Shown here in pieces: positions 41,796 to 51,718 of a stretch of 64,000 nt of DNA; positions within the stretch are counted from its first letter, which is position 1, and each line of letters begins with the position of its first letter. The position numbers and the translations under genes were made by a program. The notes beneath the pieces are model-generated. The model was not told the DNA's origin, searched no databases, and was given only the letters and a program-made list of their open reading frames with translations. Where the stretch lies: positions 20,080 to 84,079 of the forward strand of contig JAJJLU010000348.1 of assembly GCA_023807065.1 (NCBI GenBank), read 5' to 3'. This DNA comes from Isotricha intestinalis (taxonomy: Eukaryota; Ciliophora; Litostomatea; Vestibuliferida; Isotrichidae).

Positions 41796-42990
41796 GGAAA
41801 AAATATTATTTAAATAAATATTAAATAAATAAATAATTTTGGAGTTAAGTAATAATTTTATTGGAGTATTTAAAAAAAACTTTATAAAAATTTATTTTTC
41901 TTTTGAAATAAATCAAAAAAAATTAAAAAATTCCGAATCCATAATTGTTTCTAATGAAAAAAAAGCCAATTAAACAAACAATAAATTCTAAACGTATAAT
42001 AAAAAGCAAATTTTCCATATGAAAAATGAAACAAAATTAAAACATCCATCACCCAAAATTCTAAGAATTCAATTTCTTGTAAACTATTAAAATAACAATT
42101 ACAGTAATAAATTAATGATATTCATATTATTTAATTCAGGTAATAGATATTTAATTTTCTTAAAATTTCTAAAGAAGAATTTTTAAATGTAGAGGATAAA
42201 ATAAAATAAGAATCAAATATAAATTGGATGAACAAAAAATTTAAAAACATATAACAATAAAATATGAAAAAAATATAATGATAATAGACGATTTACTAAT
42301 CATTAAAAATTTTCAATAATTCAATTTATCAATATTTATTTATGATATGTGTTTTTTTTGATATTAATTTAATATTTTGAATATTAATTAAAAAGGAAAA
42401 ATATTTAATTAAAAATTAATATCAATAAAATTTCAGGTTTAGGAAAGTTAATGAAAATATATTTTAACTAGAAGTGGTGATATAAATATTGAAATTTAGG
42501 ATATTAAAAAAAAAACTTGGTTATTTCTTTTAAAAAAATAATTCTAAATTTCAACAAATTAATAAGATAGTTATGACAATAATTCTGTAAATTTGGTTTA
42601 ATAATAATGGTTTTGTTTTTTAATATTATTGAAAATTAGGTATTTCCTTTTTTGAAAATTTACATGAAGGAAATTCTTTTTGTTTATTTGAATATTTTAA
42701 TCCTAATGAAATGGAAATCCAAAAGACTAATATTAATTCAGATACTAAAATTCTTTTGTTTATAGGATGGTATTATTAAATGAAAGAATTTTTTTAATTT
42801 TGTGCATACTAATATAATAATTAATTTTTATTGATTTCAGTTCTTTATTTATCTTTTATTTTTTGAAAATTTTATGAAGATTTTTTCAAAATATTTTTTT
42901 AAATTTTTTTTATGATTTTTTATTATTTTATTTTGACTTAATATAATTTAATTTATGTAAAATATATTAAAAATTAATAAAAAAAAAGAA
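41796..42990 (+). pseudogene. 1.2-kb gap with a decayed plus-strand gene
   Basis: The clearest coding-like piece is 42637-42779: LGISFFENLHEGNSFCLFEY, then NPNEMEIQKTNINSDTK and FIGWYY before TAA. Upstream, phrases such as SGDINIEI (about 42475) are cut by stops. The remainder is plain AT-rich sequence. The family is not recognised. Confidence 0.4.
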
Positions 42991-45336
42991 ATGTCATTTC
43001 TTTTAACAAAATCTCCAGTTTTAGGAAGTGTTGAACATTATAATGATATATTAAATAATCTTCCTATAGGAATTGTTGTCTTGACTCAAGAATTTCAATT
43101 TGAATCAAACGAATATATCATTTCAAATTCAAATCAAATTGGAAGAAAATTATTATCAATTCCAAAAGATAATAATATAAAAAAATTTATAAAATCTTTA
43201 AACGATTATCAAGAATTTTCATTTTCTCAAAATAAGAAAGAAACTTCCCTTTATGAGCATATTTTTTTAACAAAAGAATCAAGTAATAAAACTTTTATTC
43301 ATAATAATGATATATTATATATAAAAGTAAGAAGAAATAAATTTAATATTTATATTTTAATTGATAATTATGAAGATGAAAGAAAAAATATACAAAATCA
43401 ATATGTTAAAAATATTGGATATCAATATTTATTAACTTTATATCATGAAATAAATAATCCAGTTAATAGTTTATTATCAACAGTAAATGAAATTCCAGGG
43501 AATTTTAATTCTAATTCTACAAAAAGAATTGAACTTCTCGTTTATCTTATAAGATTTTTTTTAAAGAATTTTATTTTATATTTTCAAATATCTTCATTAA
43601 ACGTGAAAGATAAATTTAACTTAAATTCAACAATAAATTTAGAATCAATATTTGCTAGAATATCAGAAAAATTTTCAATGTTATTTGAATATAAGAGAAT
43701 AACTCAAATTGAAAATATATCTCTTCTTTCAAATAAATGTGCAAATTTAGATTACTTTTATTTTAAAAATTTAATTAAAATGATATATTTATATTTTTAT
43801 AAAAGAATTCCAAAAGAAGGAAAATTTTTAGTTAATGCAGAAAATACTAATGAAAACAATTCAATAAAAATAACATTTTCAAACAAAAAAATAAATGAAA
43901 GAACAAGAAGTTATTCAAATGCAGAAATAATAAATTTAGAACAATTAAATATAAGTAATTTATCATCAAATATTCAAACCCAAAAAATGACAGAAAATAT
44001 AATAAAAAAAATATTAACAATTCTTCATATTCAAAATGAATATAATTTCGACACAAAAAATATTTATATTTCTATTATAATTCCAATAGATAATGAAATG
44101 AAATTTGGAAATGAAAATGAATTAGATGAATTAAGTCCAGAACATTTAGATACAATGAGATTATTATCAAGAAGTGTTACTTCACCAACTGTTGATAATA
44201 CTACAAGAAATAATGAAAATGAAATTCAAAACTTTAATTCTGAAAATTCTATTAATTCAATTTCTAATAAATCTTCTATTAGTGAAGAAGACGAAGATGA
44301 AGAAGGAAGTGAGTATTATAATTTGAAAATTATCACTCCTAAAAGAAATAAAAAAAGATTTAATACTATACAAATGAATAATAAAATTAATTGTAAATTT
44401 AAAAATAGATTAAGTACAAATTCTAATAATGAATTTTTTAAAAAAGTGAATATTAGAAGAAGAAAAACTGTTCTTGAAATTTTGAAAAAGAATTATTTTA
44501 ATAAAGAAAATGAAAATAAATTTTATTATAGGAAAACTAACAGAAATAAAAAAGTATCAAATAATAATTTATATGAAAAATTAAATCAAAGTAGACATCA
44601 TTCAATGTTTCAATTAAGAAACATGATTGATAAAGAAAAAGGAAAAGATGTAATTTCTGAAGAAGAAAAATCATTAAATGAATCTCATTCTGCAATAATA
44701 ACAAATCAATTTGGAACCAATAAAACAACATTTATAAATATAAAAGAATATAGATTAAATTTTCAAAAAGATCTTCCAGTTATAAAAAAAACATCGGCTG
44801 ATTTTTCAAAAAAAATAAAAAGAGAATTATTAAATCAAAACATAAATATATCAAATAATAATATTCCTTCTTTAGTTTTAAAAAATCAAGATTTAAAAAA
44901 TGAAAAAAAAGAAAATTGTTGTAATGATGTTTTAATAGTAGATGATGAACAATTTAATGTAAGTTGCTTATCAAATAATTTAAAGAAATTAAATATATTA
45001 TGTGATTCATGTTCAGATGGAATAGAATGTTTAGATTTAATAAAAAAGAGATTAGATAAAAATTGTTTATGTAAAAAATGCTATAAATTAATATTAATGG
45101 ATTTAATTATGCCAAAAATGAATGGAATTGAAGCTGTTAAACATATTCAAGATTTGGTAAATGAGAATAAAATTGATAGTGAATATTTAAATGTTGTTTT
45201 TATTAGTGCAAATATTGATCAAAAAGATAGTTTACAAGATATTCAAAAAAAATATCCTATTGTTAAAGGTTTTTTAACTAAACCTGTTAAAATCACTAAA
45301 ATTCAAGATATGATAAAAAGATTTTATTATGATTGA
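42991..45336 (+). CDS. Hybrid histidine kinase with response-regulator receiver
   Basis: The 781-residue protein has a PAS-like N-terminus, a dimerisation/phosphoacceptor H-box with His152 in YHEINNPVNSLL, a degenerate ATPase region (about 200-370), a long disordered linker (about 375-640), and a C-terminal receiver (about 645-780). The receiver keeps the acidic pair Asp651/Asp652, the phosphoacceptor Asp704 (MDLIMPKMNG) and Lys764 (TKPVK). The kinase N-box and G-boxes (DxGxGI) are not recognisable, so it may lack autophosphorylation and act as a phosphorelay intermediate. Two-component hybrids occur in ciliates and other protists, not in animals. The gene ends in TGA. Confidence 0.88.
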   Translation: MSFLLTKSPVLGSVEHYNDILNNLPIGIVVLTQEFQFESNEYIISNSNQIGRKLLSIPKDNNIKKFIKSLNDYQEFSFSQNKKETSLYEHIFLTKESSNKTFIHNNDILYIKVRRNKFNIYILIDNYEDERKNIQNQYVKNIGYQYLLTLYHEINNPVNSLLSTVNEIPGNFNSNSTKRIELLVYLIRFFLKNFILYFQISSLNVKDKFNLNSTINLESIFARISEKFSMLFEYKRITQIENISLLSNKCANLDYFYFKNLIKMIYLYFYKRIPKEGKFLVNAENTNENNSIKITFSNKKINERTRSYSNAEIINLEQLNISNLSSNIQTQKMTENIIKKILTILHIQNEYNFDTKNIYISIIIPIDNEMKFGNENELDELSPEHLDTMRLLSRSVTSPTVDNTTRNNENEIQNFNSENSINSISNKSSISEEDEDEEGSEYYNLKIITPKRNKKRFNTIQMNNKINCKFKNRLSTNSNNEFFKKVNIRRRKTVLEILKKNYFNKENENKFYYRKTNRNKKVSNNNLYEKLNQSRHHSMFQLRNMIDKEKGKDVISEEEKSLNESHSAIITNQFGTNKTTFINIKEYRLNFQKDLPVIKKTSADFSKKIKRELLNQNINISNNNIPSLVLKNQDLKNEKKENCCNDVLIVDDEQFNVSCLSNNLKKLNILCDSCSDGIECLDLIKKRLDKNCLCKKCYKLILMDLIMPKMNGIEAVKHIQDLVNENKIDSEYLNVVFISANIDQKDSLQDIQKKYPIVKGFLTKPVKITKIQDMIKRFYYD

Positions 45337-45640
45337 CTTTGAAAATAACTTTTATCTCTTATTTTGATTATGATAAAAAGTAAAAAATATTATTTGAATT
45401 AAATATATGGTTTTTCATTTTTTGATTTTTGTGTAAATATATAAATTAATTTTAAAAAATAAATTTTACTGTTTTTTGTTTTGAGAAAAAAGATATTTTT
45501 TGTGTTTTTCTTTATATAATATTTTTTCATTGGAATTTTGTAATATCGAACAGTACATGTATTAATTTTAAATAAAATTTGTTAATATATATAAAAGATT
45601 TTAAATAAAGTAAAAGTATTTAAAAATTATTTTATTATTA
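45337..45640. other. Convergent intergenic spacer
   Basis: About 300 bp between the 3' ends of two convergent genes; T-rich, no coding frame or structured element seen. Confidence 0.5.
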
Positions 45641-46441
45641 TTATTCTATGTTTGTTGTTATTTTATTTATTTTTTCTGTTTTTTCATCTTTTATAAATTC
45701 AAGAAATATATTTTTAATTTCTTTTATTCCTTTATTTGAATAAGAGATTTTTTCAAATTGTCTTTTTATATTTTTTTTCTTTAATAATAAATTCAAATTA
45801 TTCATTAAATAACTTTCATTTTTTTCATTCATACATATTAATAGATTTTCAACAAAGAAAAAAACATTTTTTTCAAATAACTTAGTCAAAATAAGGATAA
45901 AAATGAAAAAAGGTTTTGAAAAAGTATTTTTTGATATTCTAAGAATTGAATAAATAATTTGAGAAATTACGTTTTGATGATCAATCATTTCTTCATTTCC
46001 AATTGAATTACAAATATAATAAATTACATCATCTCTAAAATTTATTAAAGAATAATTTTTATCATTTATATTTTTATCTTGAAAAATCATTTGTTTTTCT
46101 TGATTATTATCATTAATAGAAAATAAAAAATCAAATAAAAGTTTATAACTTTTATAAAATTTAGTATCTTTATTTTCATTTAATTTAATTTTTAATTTTA
46201 TATATATATTTTTAGAATTTAATTCAAAAGGATTTAATTTAATAAGAGAAAAAGCATAATTTAATAATTCTTTTCCATTTAATTCTATATCTTTTTTTTC
46301 AAAATTAATTGCTTTATTTTTTAAATCTTCATAAAATTGGTCATAATTTTGTTTATTCACATCTTCTTTTAAAAAGGAATCAATTAAATTATATAAAATA
46401 GAGTATTCCTCTTCTTCTATTTTTGGTTTATTTTTATCCAT
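45641..46441 (-). CDS. Hypothetical helical protein
   Basis: The 266-residue protein is predicted largely helical, with an acidic start (KPKIEEEEYSILYNLIDSFL) and a hydrophobic segment SKPFFIFILILTKLFEKNVF (about 180-200) that is probably a buried helix and not a membrane span. A clean frame and a shared 69-bp upstream region with the divergent 46511 gene support a real gene. No family recognised. Confidence 0.72.
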   Translation of the reverse strand: MDKNKPKIEEEEYSILYNLIDSFLKEDVNKQNYDQFYEDLKNKAINFEKKDIELNGKELLNYAFSLIKLNPFELNSKNIYIKLKIKLNENKDTKFYKSYKLLFDFLFSINDNNQEKQMIFQDKNINDKNYSLINFRDDVIYYICNSIGNEEMIDHQNVISQIIYSILRISKNTFSKPFFIFILILTKLFEKNVFFFVENLLICMNEKNESYLMNNLNLLLKKKNIKRQFEKISYSNKGIKEIKNIFLEFIKDEKTEKINKITTNIE

Positions 46442-46510
46442 TTTGAATATAAAAATTTAAATAACAATTCAAATTATTAAAAATAAAATTAAATTAAATT
46501 AAATTATTTA
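46442..46510. promoter_or_regulatory. 69-bp divergent intergenic region
   Basis: Separates the starts of the 45641 (minus) and 46511 (plus) genes. Contains repeated AAATT units and nothing else recognisable. Confidence 0.45.
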
Positions 46511-48973
46511 ATGGAAAAGAATTATCAAAATAAAAATATTCCAAATCCTAAAAAATCAATAAAAGAATTAGAAAAAACAGTATCAACGAAATTTTCAAAT
46601 CAATTTAATTCAAAAAGCAAAGATAATAATATATTAGAATTAATAATGGAAGTATTAATCTTTAATAAAGATTGTCATTTAGTTACAGTCTTTAAAGATT
46701 ATATGATATGGGATTTTATTGATGAATTTTTAAAAAGATTTTATAATAGAGAAGAAGGAAAAGATCGAATTCCAAGATATGCACATTTTTATAGAAATTA
46801 TTCTAAATTTTTTTGTAGACCAACTTTTAGAGATTTTGATATTAATGAAATTATTCAAGAACACAGTGAAAAAAAAGCAGAATTATATTATAATCAAAAT
46901 TTCAGAAGTAAAAAAGATAAAAATAAATTTGCTGATGAAGGATTATTTGAAGATGATGACAGTGAAAGTGTAAATGTTTCGAAATCAAAAATTGAGAAAA
47001 CAATTTTTAATAAAACAGTAAAAAAAAGTATTGATAATACTAGTCTATATTCTGCTCGAAATAATGAAACATTTCTATTAAATGTTGATAAAGATTTTAT
47101 TGATAATCAAAATATTTTAACTAAAAATTCATCCAATCAATCAATTATGAAAATCATTAGTGATTTTAATGAAAAAAAACAAGAAAAAGATATTAATGAA
47201 AATTCAAATAAAATTCAAACAAACGAATTGAATAAAAAAATGGAAGAAAATAAAAATCTATATAATATTAATATAAATAATAAAATAGATGAAAATAATA
47301 GAGAAGATAATAAAATTTTAATTAAAATAAAAAATGAAAATAATAGAGAAGATAATAAAATTTTAATTAAAATAAAAAATGAAAATAATAAGGAAGATAA
47401 TAATATTTTAAATAAAATAAAAGAAGAAAATAATAAGGAAGATAATAATATTTTAAATAAAATAAAAGAAAAAAATAATAAGGAAGATAATATCTCCTCA
47501 AATAAAATAAAAGAAGAAAATAAAATTTCAAATATAAAAAAAGAAGAAAATAATTTATCAAATACCAAAAAAGAAGAAAATGATTTTATTAAAAATAAAA
47601 AAAAGGAAGATAATATTTTGAATATTAAAAAAGAAGAAAATAAAAAGGAAGATAATAATATTTTCTATAAAAAAAAAGAAGATAATAAAAAAGAAGAAAG
47701 TAAAAATCAAGATATTAAAAATTTAAACAATAAAAAAGAAGAAAATAAAATTCAAGAAAGTAAGCAAGAAACAATAAATAAACCATTACAATTATATAAA
47801 TATAATACTCATATCCCAACTAAAAAAAATAGTAATTTAATATCATGTACTTCATTATTAAAAAAGCATAATTCAATAAATGAAAAAAACAATCATGAAA
47901 ATAAAAAAAAGAGTTCTCAAAATACAAACACTAATAAATCAACTCAGAATAAAAGTAAAATCAAAATAATAGAAAATATGAAACATATGTACATTAAGAG
48001 TAGAAATATCAATAATAATATGCAATTTTATACTAAAAATGATACTCACTTTAAAAATTATGATTTATTAACAAATAATGGAAAAAAAATAATTAATTTA
48101 ATCAAAACTCAAAATATAGAAAACTTATTATATAAGATAAATAAAAATGAAAAAGAATCTCATCAAAAAAACATTTATTCAATTGATAATTTATTGCATA
48201 TTCATCATTATGGGAAAAATAATTTTAAAATAAATTCAACAAGTAATATTCATTTTTCAAAAAAAATACAAAATAAATCAGCTAATGATAATTCAAATAC
48301 AAATTTTTTAATGAATAATATAAGTAAAACAAAAATAAATCCTTCTCTTTCAAGAGGGAGAAGTTATTCTAATAATAATAATCAAAAACAAATATCACCT
48401 AAAAAAGGAAACTTTAATAAAAATGAAGAATTAGTAAAAATAACTTTATCAACTTTATTAATGAATAATAAAGGAAGAAATAATAATAATAATTTAAAAC
48501 AACTAAAAACATATAAAGTAAATTTGTCATCAAATAAAATTAATCCTGTAAACAATAACCATTCAAATAACCAATTTCAAGATATAATTTCTTCAAAATT
48601 AAATAATAGGATAAACAGTAATGAAAAAATAAATTTAAATATAAATAGTAATTTAAATCAAATATTTAATAATAATTATAATTTAAAAATATCTAGAAAT
48701 AAAGGAAGAAATATTGATTTAATTCCAAATACTCTATCTCATCAGTTTAAAAGTGTTTCAAGTAATGATAAAAAAATGATTTTAAATACTGTTATTAGTA
48801 AAAGTCAAAATAAAAATGTTAGTCAAGGAAAACTGATTTATAATATTTCTAGTAGTCAATTAATAAATATGGGTAAATTAAAAGTAAGTAAACCAATTCA
48901 TTTAAAACAAAAAAGTATATATGGATCTTTAAATTATAAGAAAAAGGGCGGTGGTTTTTCCTATAAAAAATAA
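46511..48973 (+). CDS. Lys/Asn-rich protein with tandem repeats, paralogue of the 3682 gene
   Basis: The 820-residue protein opens with a conserved domain (about 35-140): LIFNKDCHLVTVFKDYMIWD, EFLKRFYNREEGKDRIPRYA, then HFYRNYSKFFCRPTFRDFDI. This aligns with residues 40-130 of the 3682 product. The middle (about 260-420) is built of Glu/Asn/Lys repeats, including five 15-residue tandem units. The rest is basic and N-rich, ending GGGFSYKK. No enzyme motif is present. The conserved N-terminal domain is likely the functional part; its role is unknown. Confidence 0.87.
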   Translation: MEKNYQNKNIPNPKKSIKELEKTVSTKFSNQFNSKSKDNNILELIMEVLIFNKDCHLVTVFKDYMIWDFIDEFLKRFYNREEGKDRIPRYAHFYRNYSKFFCRPTFRDFDINEIIQEHSEKKAELYYNQNFRSKKDKNKFADEGLFEDDDSESVNVSKSKIEKTIFNKTVKKSIDNTSLYSARNNETFLLNVDKDFIDNQNILTKNSSNQSIMKIISDFNEKKQEKDINENSNKIQTNELNKKMEENKNLYNININNKIDENNREDNKILIKIKNENNREDNKILIKIKNENNKEDNNILNKIKEENNKEDNNILNKIKEKNNKEDNISSNKIKEENKISNIKKEENNLSNTKKEENDFIKNKKKEDNILNIKKEENKKEDNNIFYKKKEDNKKEESKNQDIKNLNNKKEENKIQESKQETINKPLQLYKYNTHIPTKKNSNLISCTSLLKKHNSINEKNNHENKKKSSQNTNTNKSTQNKSKIKIIENMKHMYIKSRNINNNMQFYTKNDTHFKNYDLLTNNGKKIINLIKTQNIENLLYKINKNEKESHQKNIYSIDNLLHIHHYGKNNFKINSTSNIHFSKKIQNKSANDNSNTNFLMNNISKTKINPSLSRGRSYSNNNNQKQISPKKGNFNKNEELVKITLSTLLMNNKGRNNNNNLKQLKTYKVNLSSNKINPVNNNHSNNQFQDIISSKLNNRINSNEKINLNINSNLNQIFNNNYNLKISRNKGRNIDLIPNTLSHQFKSVSSNDKKMILNTVISKSQNKNVSQGKLIYNISSSQLINMGKLKVSKPIHLKQKSIYGSLNYKKKGGGFSYKK
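47291..47515 (+). repeat. Five tandem 45-bp coding repeats
   Basis: Units start at 47291, 47336, 47381, 47426 and 47471. Each encodes a 15-residue ENN(R/K)EDN-type unit followed by KIK. The first two copies are nearly identical, and so are the third and fourth, which indicates recent stepwise duplication. Degenerate units continue downstream to about 47700. Confidence 0.9.
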
Positions 48974-49379
48974 TATTTTATCTTAAATTAAAGAGAAGAA
49001 TTTAGTTTATTTTTTTTCATAATTTTATATAATAATTCTATTTTATATATAATATTTTATAAAAAATTTTGAATTGTAATAAATATCATAAAAACAATCA
49101 TTTTTCAATTCAAAAAAATTGAATTTTATTATAAAAGTCAGTTCTATAAAGCAAAGAAAAACATTAAATATAAATGATATTATGAAATATAGTAAGTTGG
49201 AATATGGGAATATGATCTTTTAATATAGGAAAAATTAATAGAATTTTGAGAATTGAGATAAAGATATAATCCAAAAAAAAATGATATATTTCATAATAAA
49301 AGAAGAGAATATATTAAAAATGAATTTACATTAGTTAAAGAGATTTTAAAATAAAGAAATTGAAAGTGATGATGCAATT

Positions 49380-49580
49380 AAAGTAAATACTGAATAAAAT
49401 GTTGAATTTGGAAAAAATGCTTTAAATGAAAAAGAAACTGATTCTGAAAGTGAAAAAGAATAAATTATCAAATGAATTATTACAATTTAAAAATATAAAA
49501 AAAGTGGTGGTGTTAATAATATGATTAATATGTTTTGTCTAAAATATAAAACATTAAAATTAATATATGATATAATATAA
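49380..49580 (+). pseudogene. Decayed 3' end of a gene
   Basis: In the 750-bp gap 48974-49727, one frame reads KVNTE, TAA, NVEFGKNALNEKETDSESEK, E, TAA, then on through TGA and another TAA to KYKKSGGVNNMINMFCLKYK and TAA at 49578. Composition is clearly coding-like between the stops. Two TAA codons sit where Gln would be natural. The family is not recognised. Confidence 0.45.
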
Positions 49581-49727
49581 TCTTATGATTTATTTTTATT
49601 TTATATCTTTAATTTATTATTTTATGAAAGAAAAAAAATTATTTTTAAAATATTTTTTCCTATAAAAACTTTATTATAATCTTTAACTTAAATAATAAAA
49701 AAAAATATAATGAAATTTCCTTTTCAA

Positions 49728-50552
49728 TTATTTCATAATGTTTCTTAAATCTCTAATAATTTCATTTTTATTAGAAATATGTCTACAACTATCAATAATT
49801 TCAGTTGTTTTTTGAAAATAAATGACTTCAATTTCATCTCTAATTCTAGTTTCTAAATCTTCAATTAAAGTTCCAATATTATCAATTAAAAATTGTTCTT
49901 CAGGTTCATTTCCATTAAACCTTAATTTTTTTTCCATACTTTTAGTTAAAGAACCTCCAACACATAATTTAGAATCAATTCCACAATTCAAATTAGCATT
50001 TAAATAAACATTAACAGAAGAAATTAAATTAAATTGAATTTCATTATCTTCTCTGTTAATATTTAAAGTTAATAAATTTGAACTTTCCCATTTTCCATTA
50101 TTTGTTTTATTATTACTATTATTATTTGAAATTTTATTAGATATTAAAACAGCAACAACAAATTCATCTTCATTATCTTCATCAATAGCATAACAAAATA
50201 CATTAGAAATTGCATTTTCTGAGTAATAAAATTTAGTATAAATTCTAAATAGTTCATTTAATTTAATTTCTAAATTCAATAATTTTTCACTTGGGAAATT
50301 TCCTTCTTCAATAGGAGGAAAATAATTTTTTGTTCCTGGAAAACGATATGAATCACCTTCTCTATTATATTCACAACAAATAAAATTTCCATTTTTATAA
50401 TTTATAATTAAAGGTTGATCTACTTTCTGAAGAAAAGAATCTAATACATCATCATCATTATATACTAATGAAGATATTGCATTTATATTTTGTTCTAATT
50501 TTGATATTGGAAGAACTCTACTTAATGAAATACAAGCATTTGTTTTTGACAT
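49728..50552 (-). CDS. F-actin-capping protein subunit beta (CapZ-beta)
   Basis: The 274-residue length equals the family norm. The N-terminus carries the family pattern: VDQPLIINYKNGNFICCEYN, then REGDSYRFPGTKNYFPPIEEG and FPSEKLLNLEIKLNELF. In the C-terminal half lie GGSLTKSMEKKL and NIGTLIEDLETRIRDEIEVI, as in CapZ-beta. An Asn-rich insert (about 142-155) is a local expansion. The protein dimerises with CapZ-alpha and caps actin barbed ends; no alpha gene is in this window. Confidence 0.94.
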   Translation of the reverse strand: MSKTNACISLSRVLPISKLEQNINAISSLVYNDDDVLDSFLQKVDQPLIINYKNGNFICCEYNREGDSYRFPGTKNYFPPIEEGNFPSEKLLNLEIKLNELFRIYTKFYYSENAISNVFCYAIDEDNEDEFVVAVLISNKISNNNSNNKTNNGKWESSNLLTLNINREDNEIQFNLISSVNVYLNANLNCGIDSKLCVGGSLTKSMEKKLRFNGNEPEEQFLIDNIGTLIEDLETRIRDEIEVIYFQKTTEIIDSCRHISNKNEIIRDLRNIMK

Positions 50553-50699
50553 TTTTTAAATTATACTTTTTATTTAATTTTTTATTTTGAAATCAAAAAA
50601 AAAAAAAATTTTTTTGGTTCTATTATGAATAAATATTTTTATTAAAATCCTTTATTAAAATATATTATTCATTAATTATGAAAATTAAAATTTAAGAAA

Positions 50700-51479
50700 A
50701 TGAATTCCAAAAATGAATTAGATCCAATGACTTCTTCGAATCAAAATAAAATGGATAGATTTTCAAAAATAAGTGAAAAAATAAATCAAATTTCTCAAAC
50801 TGGGAATTCAAAAAATCCTCAAAAATTTGAAAAAATTGAATCTAAAATTAATGAAGTTGAAGAAAATTTTAACACAAATTTAGATTCCTTAGAACAAAAA
50901 TATAATTTATTAAAAGATCAAATAGGTAAATTTTCTAAATTAATAGAAGATGATAGACAAACAAAAGAAAAATTAAAAAATAAAAATTCTGAAGATTTAA
51001 AAAATTTTGAAAATAAAATTAAAGAAATGATGAATGAAGAAAGAGAATTTTTAAAAAATTATGTTGAAAATGCAGTTAAAAAAATAGAGGGTTTAATTTC
51101 TAAATATGATAAAGAATCAAAAGAAGAAAATGATTCAATGAAAGAATCAATTGAAGGTTTAAAAAATTATATGAATACTGAATTACCTAATTTAAATAAT
51201 AAAATTGATGAAGAAAATGATGATAGAGTAAATAGTATTAAACAGTTAGTTGAAGAAATGAATCAACAATTTGGAGAAGTACATAATTTAATAGAAGAAG
51301 AAAGAAAAAAAAGAGAAGAGAGTGAAAATTCATTTGTTAAAAATTTAGAAGAAATTATGGATAATGTTAAAGGGGAGTTTAATAAAGAAAAAAAACAAAG
51401 AGAAGAATTTGAAGAAAATGTTTTTAATTTAATTGAAGATACTTGTACTAAATTAGCAAATAATACTATGGATAATTAA
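50700..51479 (+). CDS. SF-assemblin (striated fibre protein)
   Basis: The 259-residue length fits SF-assemblins (about 250-300). A short Ser/Asn-rich head with proline and basic residues (to about 40) precedes a continuous coiled-coil rod with the family-type spacing (EENFNTNLDSLEQKYNLLKD, DDRQTKEKLKNKNSEDLKNF, EEERKKREESENSF). It ends in LIEDTCTKLANN. These proteins form striated rootlet fibres attached to basal bodies. It is divergent with CapZ-beta (147 bp apart). Confidence 0.88.
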   Translation: MNSKNELDPMTSSNQNKMDRFSKISEKINQISQTGNSKNPQKFEKIESKINEVEENFNTNLDSLEQKYNLLKDQIGKFSKLIEDDRQTKEKLKNKNSEDLKNFENKIKEMMNEEREFLKNYVENAVKKIEGLISKYDKESKEENDSMKESIEGLKNYMNTELPNLNNKIDEENDDRVNSIKQLVEEMNQQFGEVHNLIEEERKKREESENSFVKNLEEIMDNVKGEFNKEKKQREEFEENVFNLIEDTCTKLANNTMDN

Positions 51480-51718
51480 GTTTTTTTTGGTTCTTTGTTA
51501 TTTTTTATTTAATTTTTTTAGAAATTATTTTGATATAATTTAAAATAAATTTTAACAAGTTTTTTATTTATATAATCATTTAATATATTATAAAAATAAT
51601 ATTCCAGTAAAAATTTAAATATATATAATATATTTATAGAATCAATCAAATCAAAATTAAAAAAAAACAAATAAATAAATAAACAAAAAAAAATAAAATA
51701 AATCAAAAAAAACCTCAA

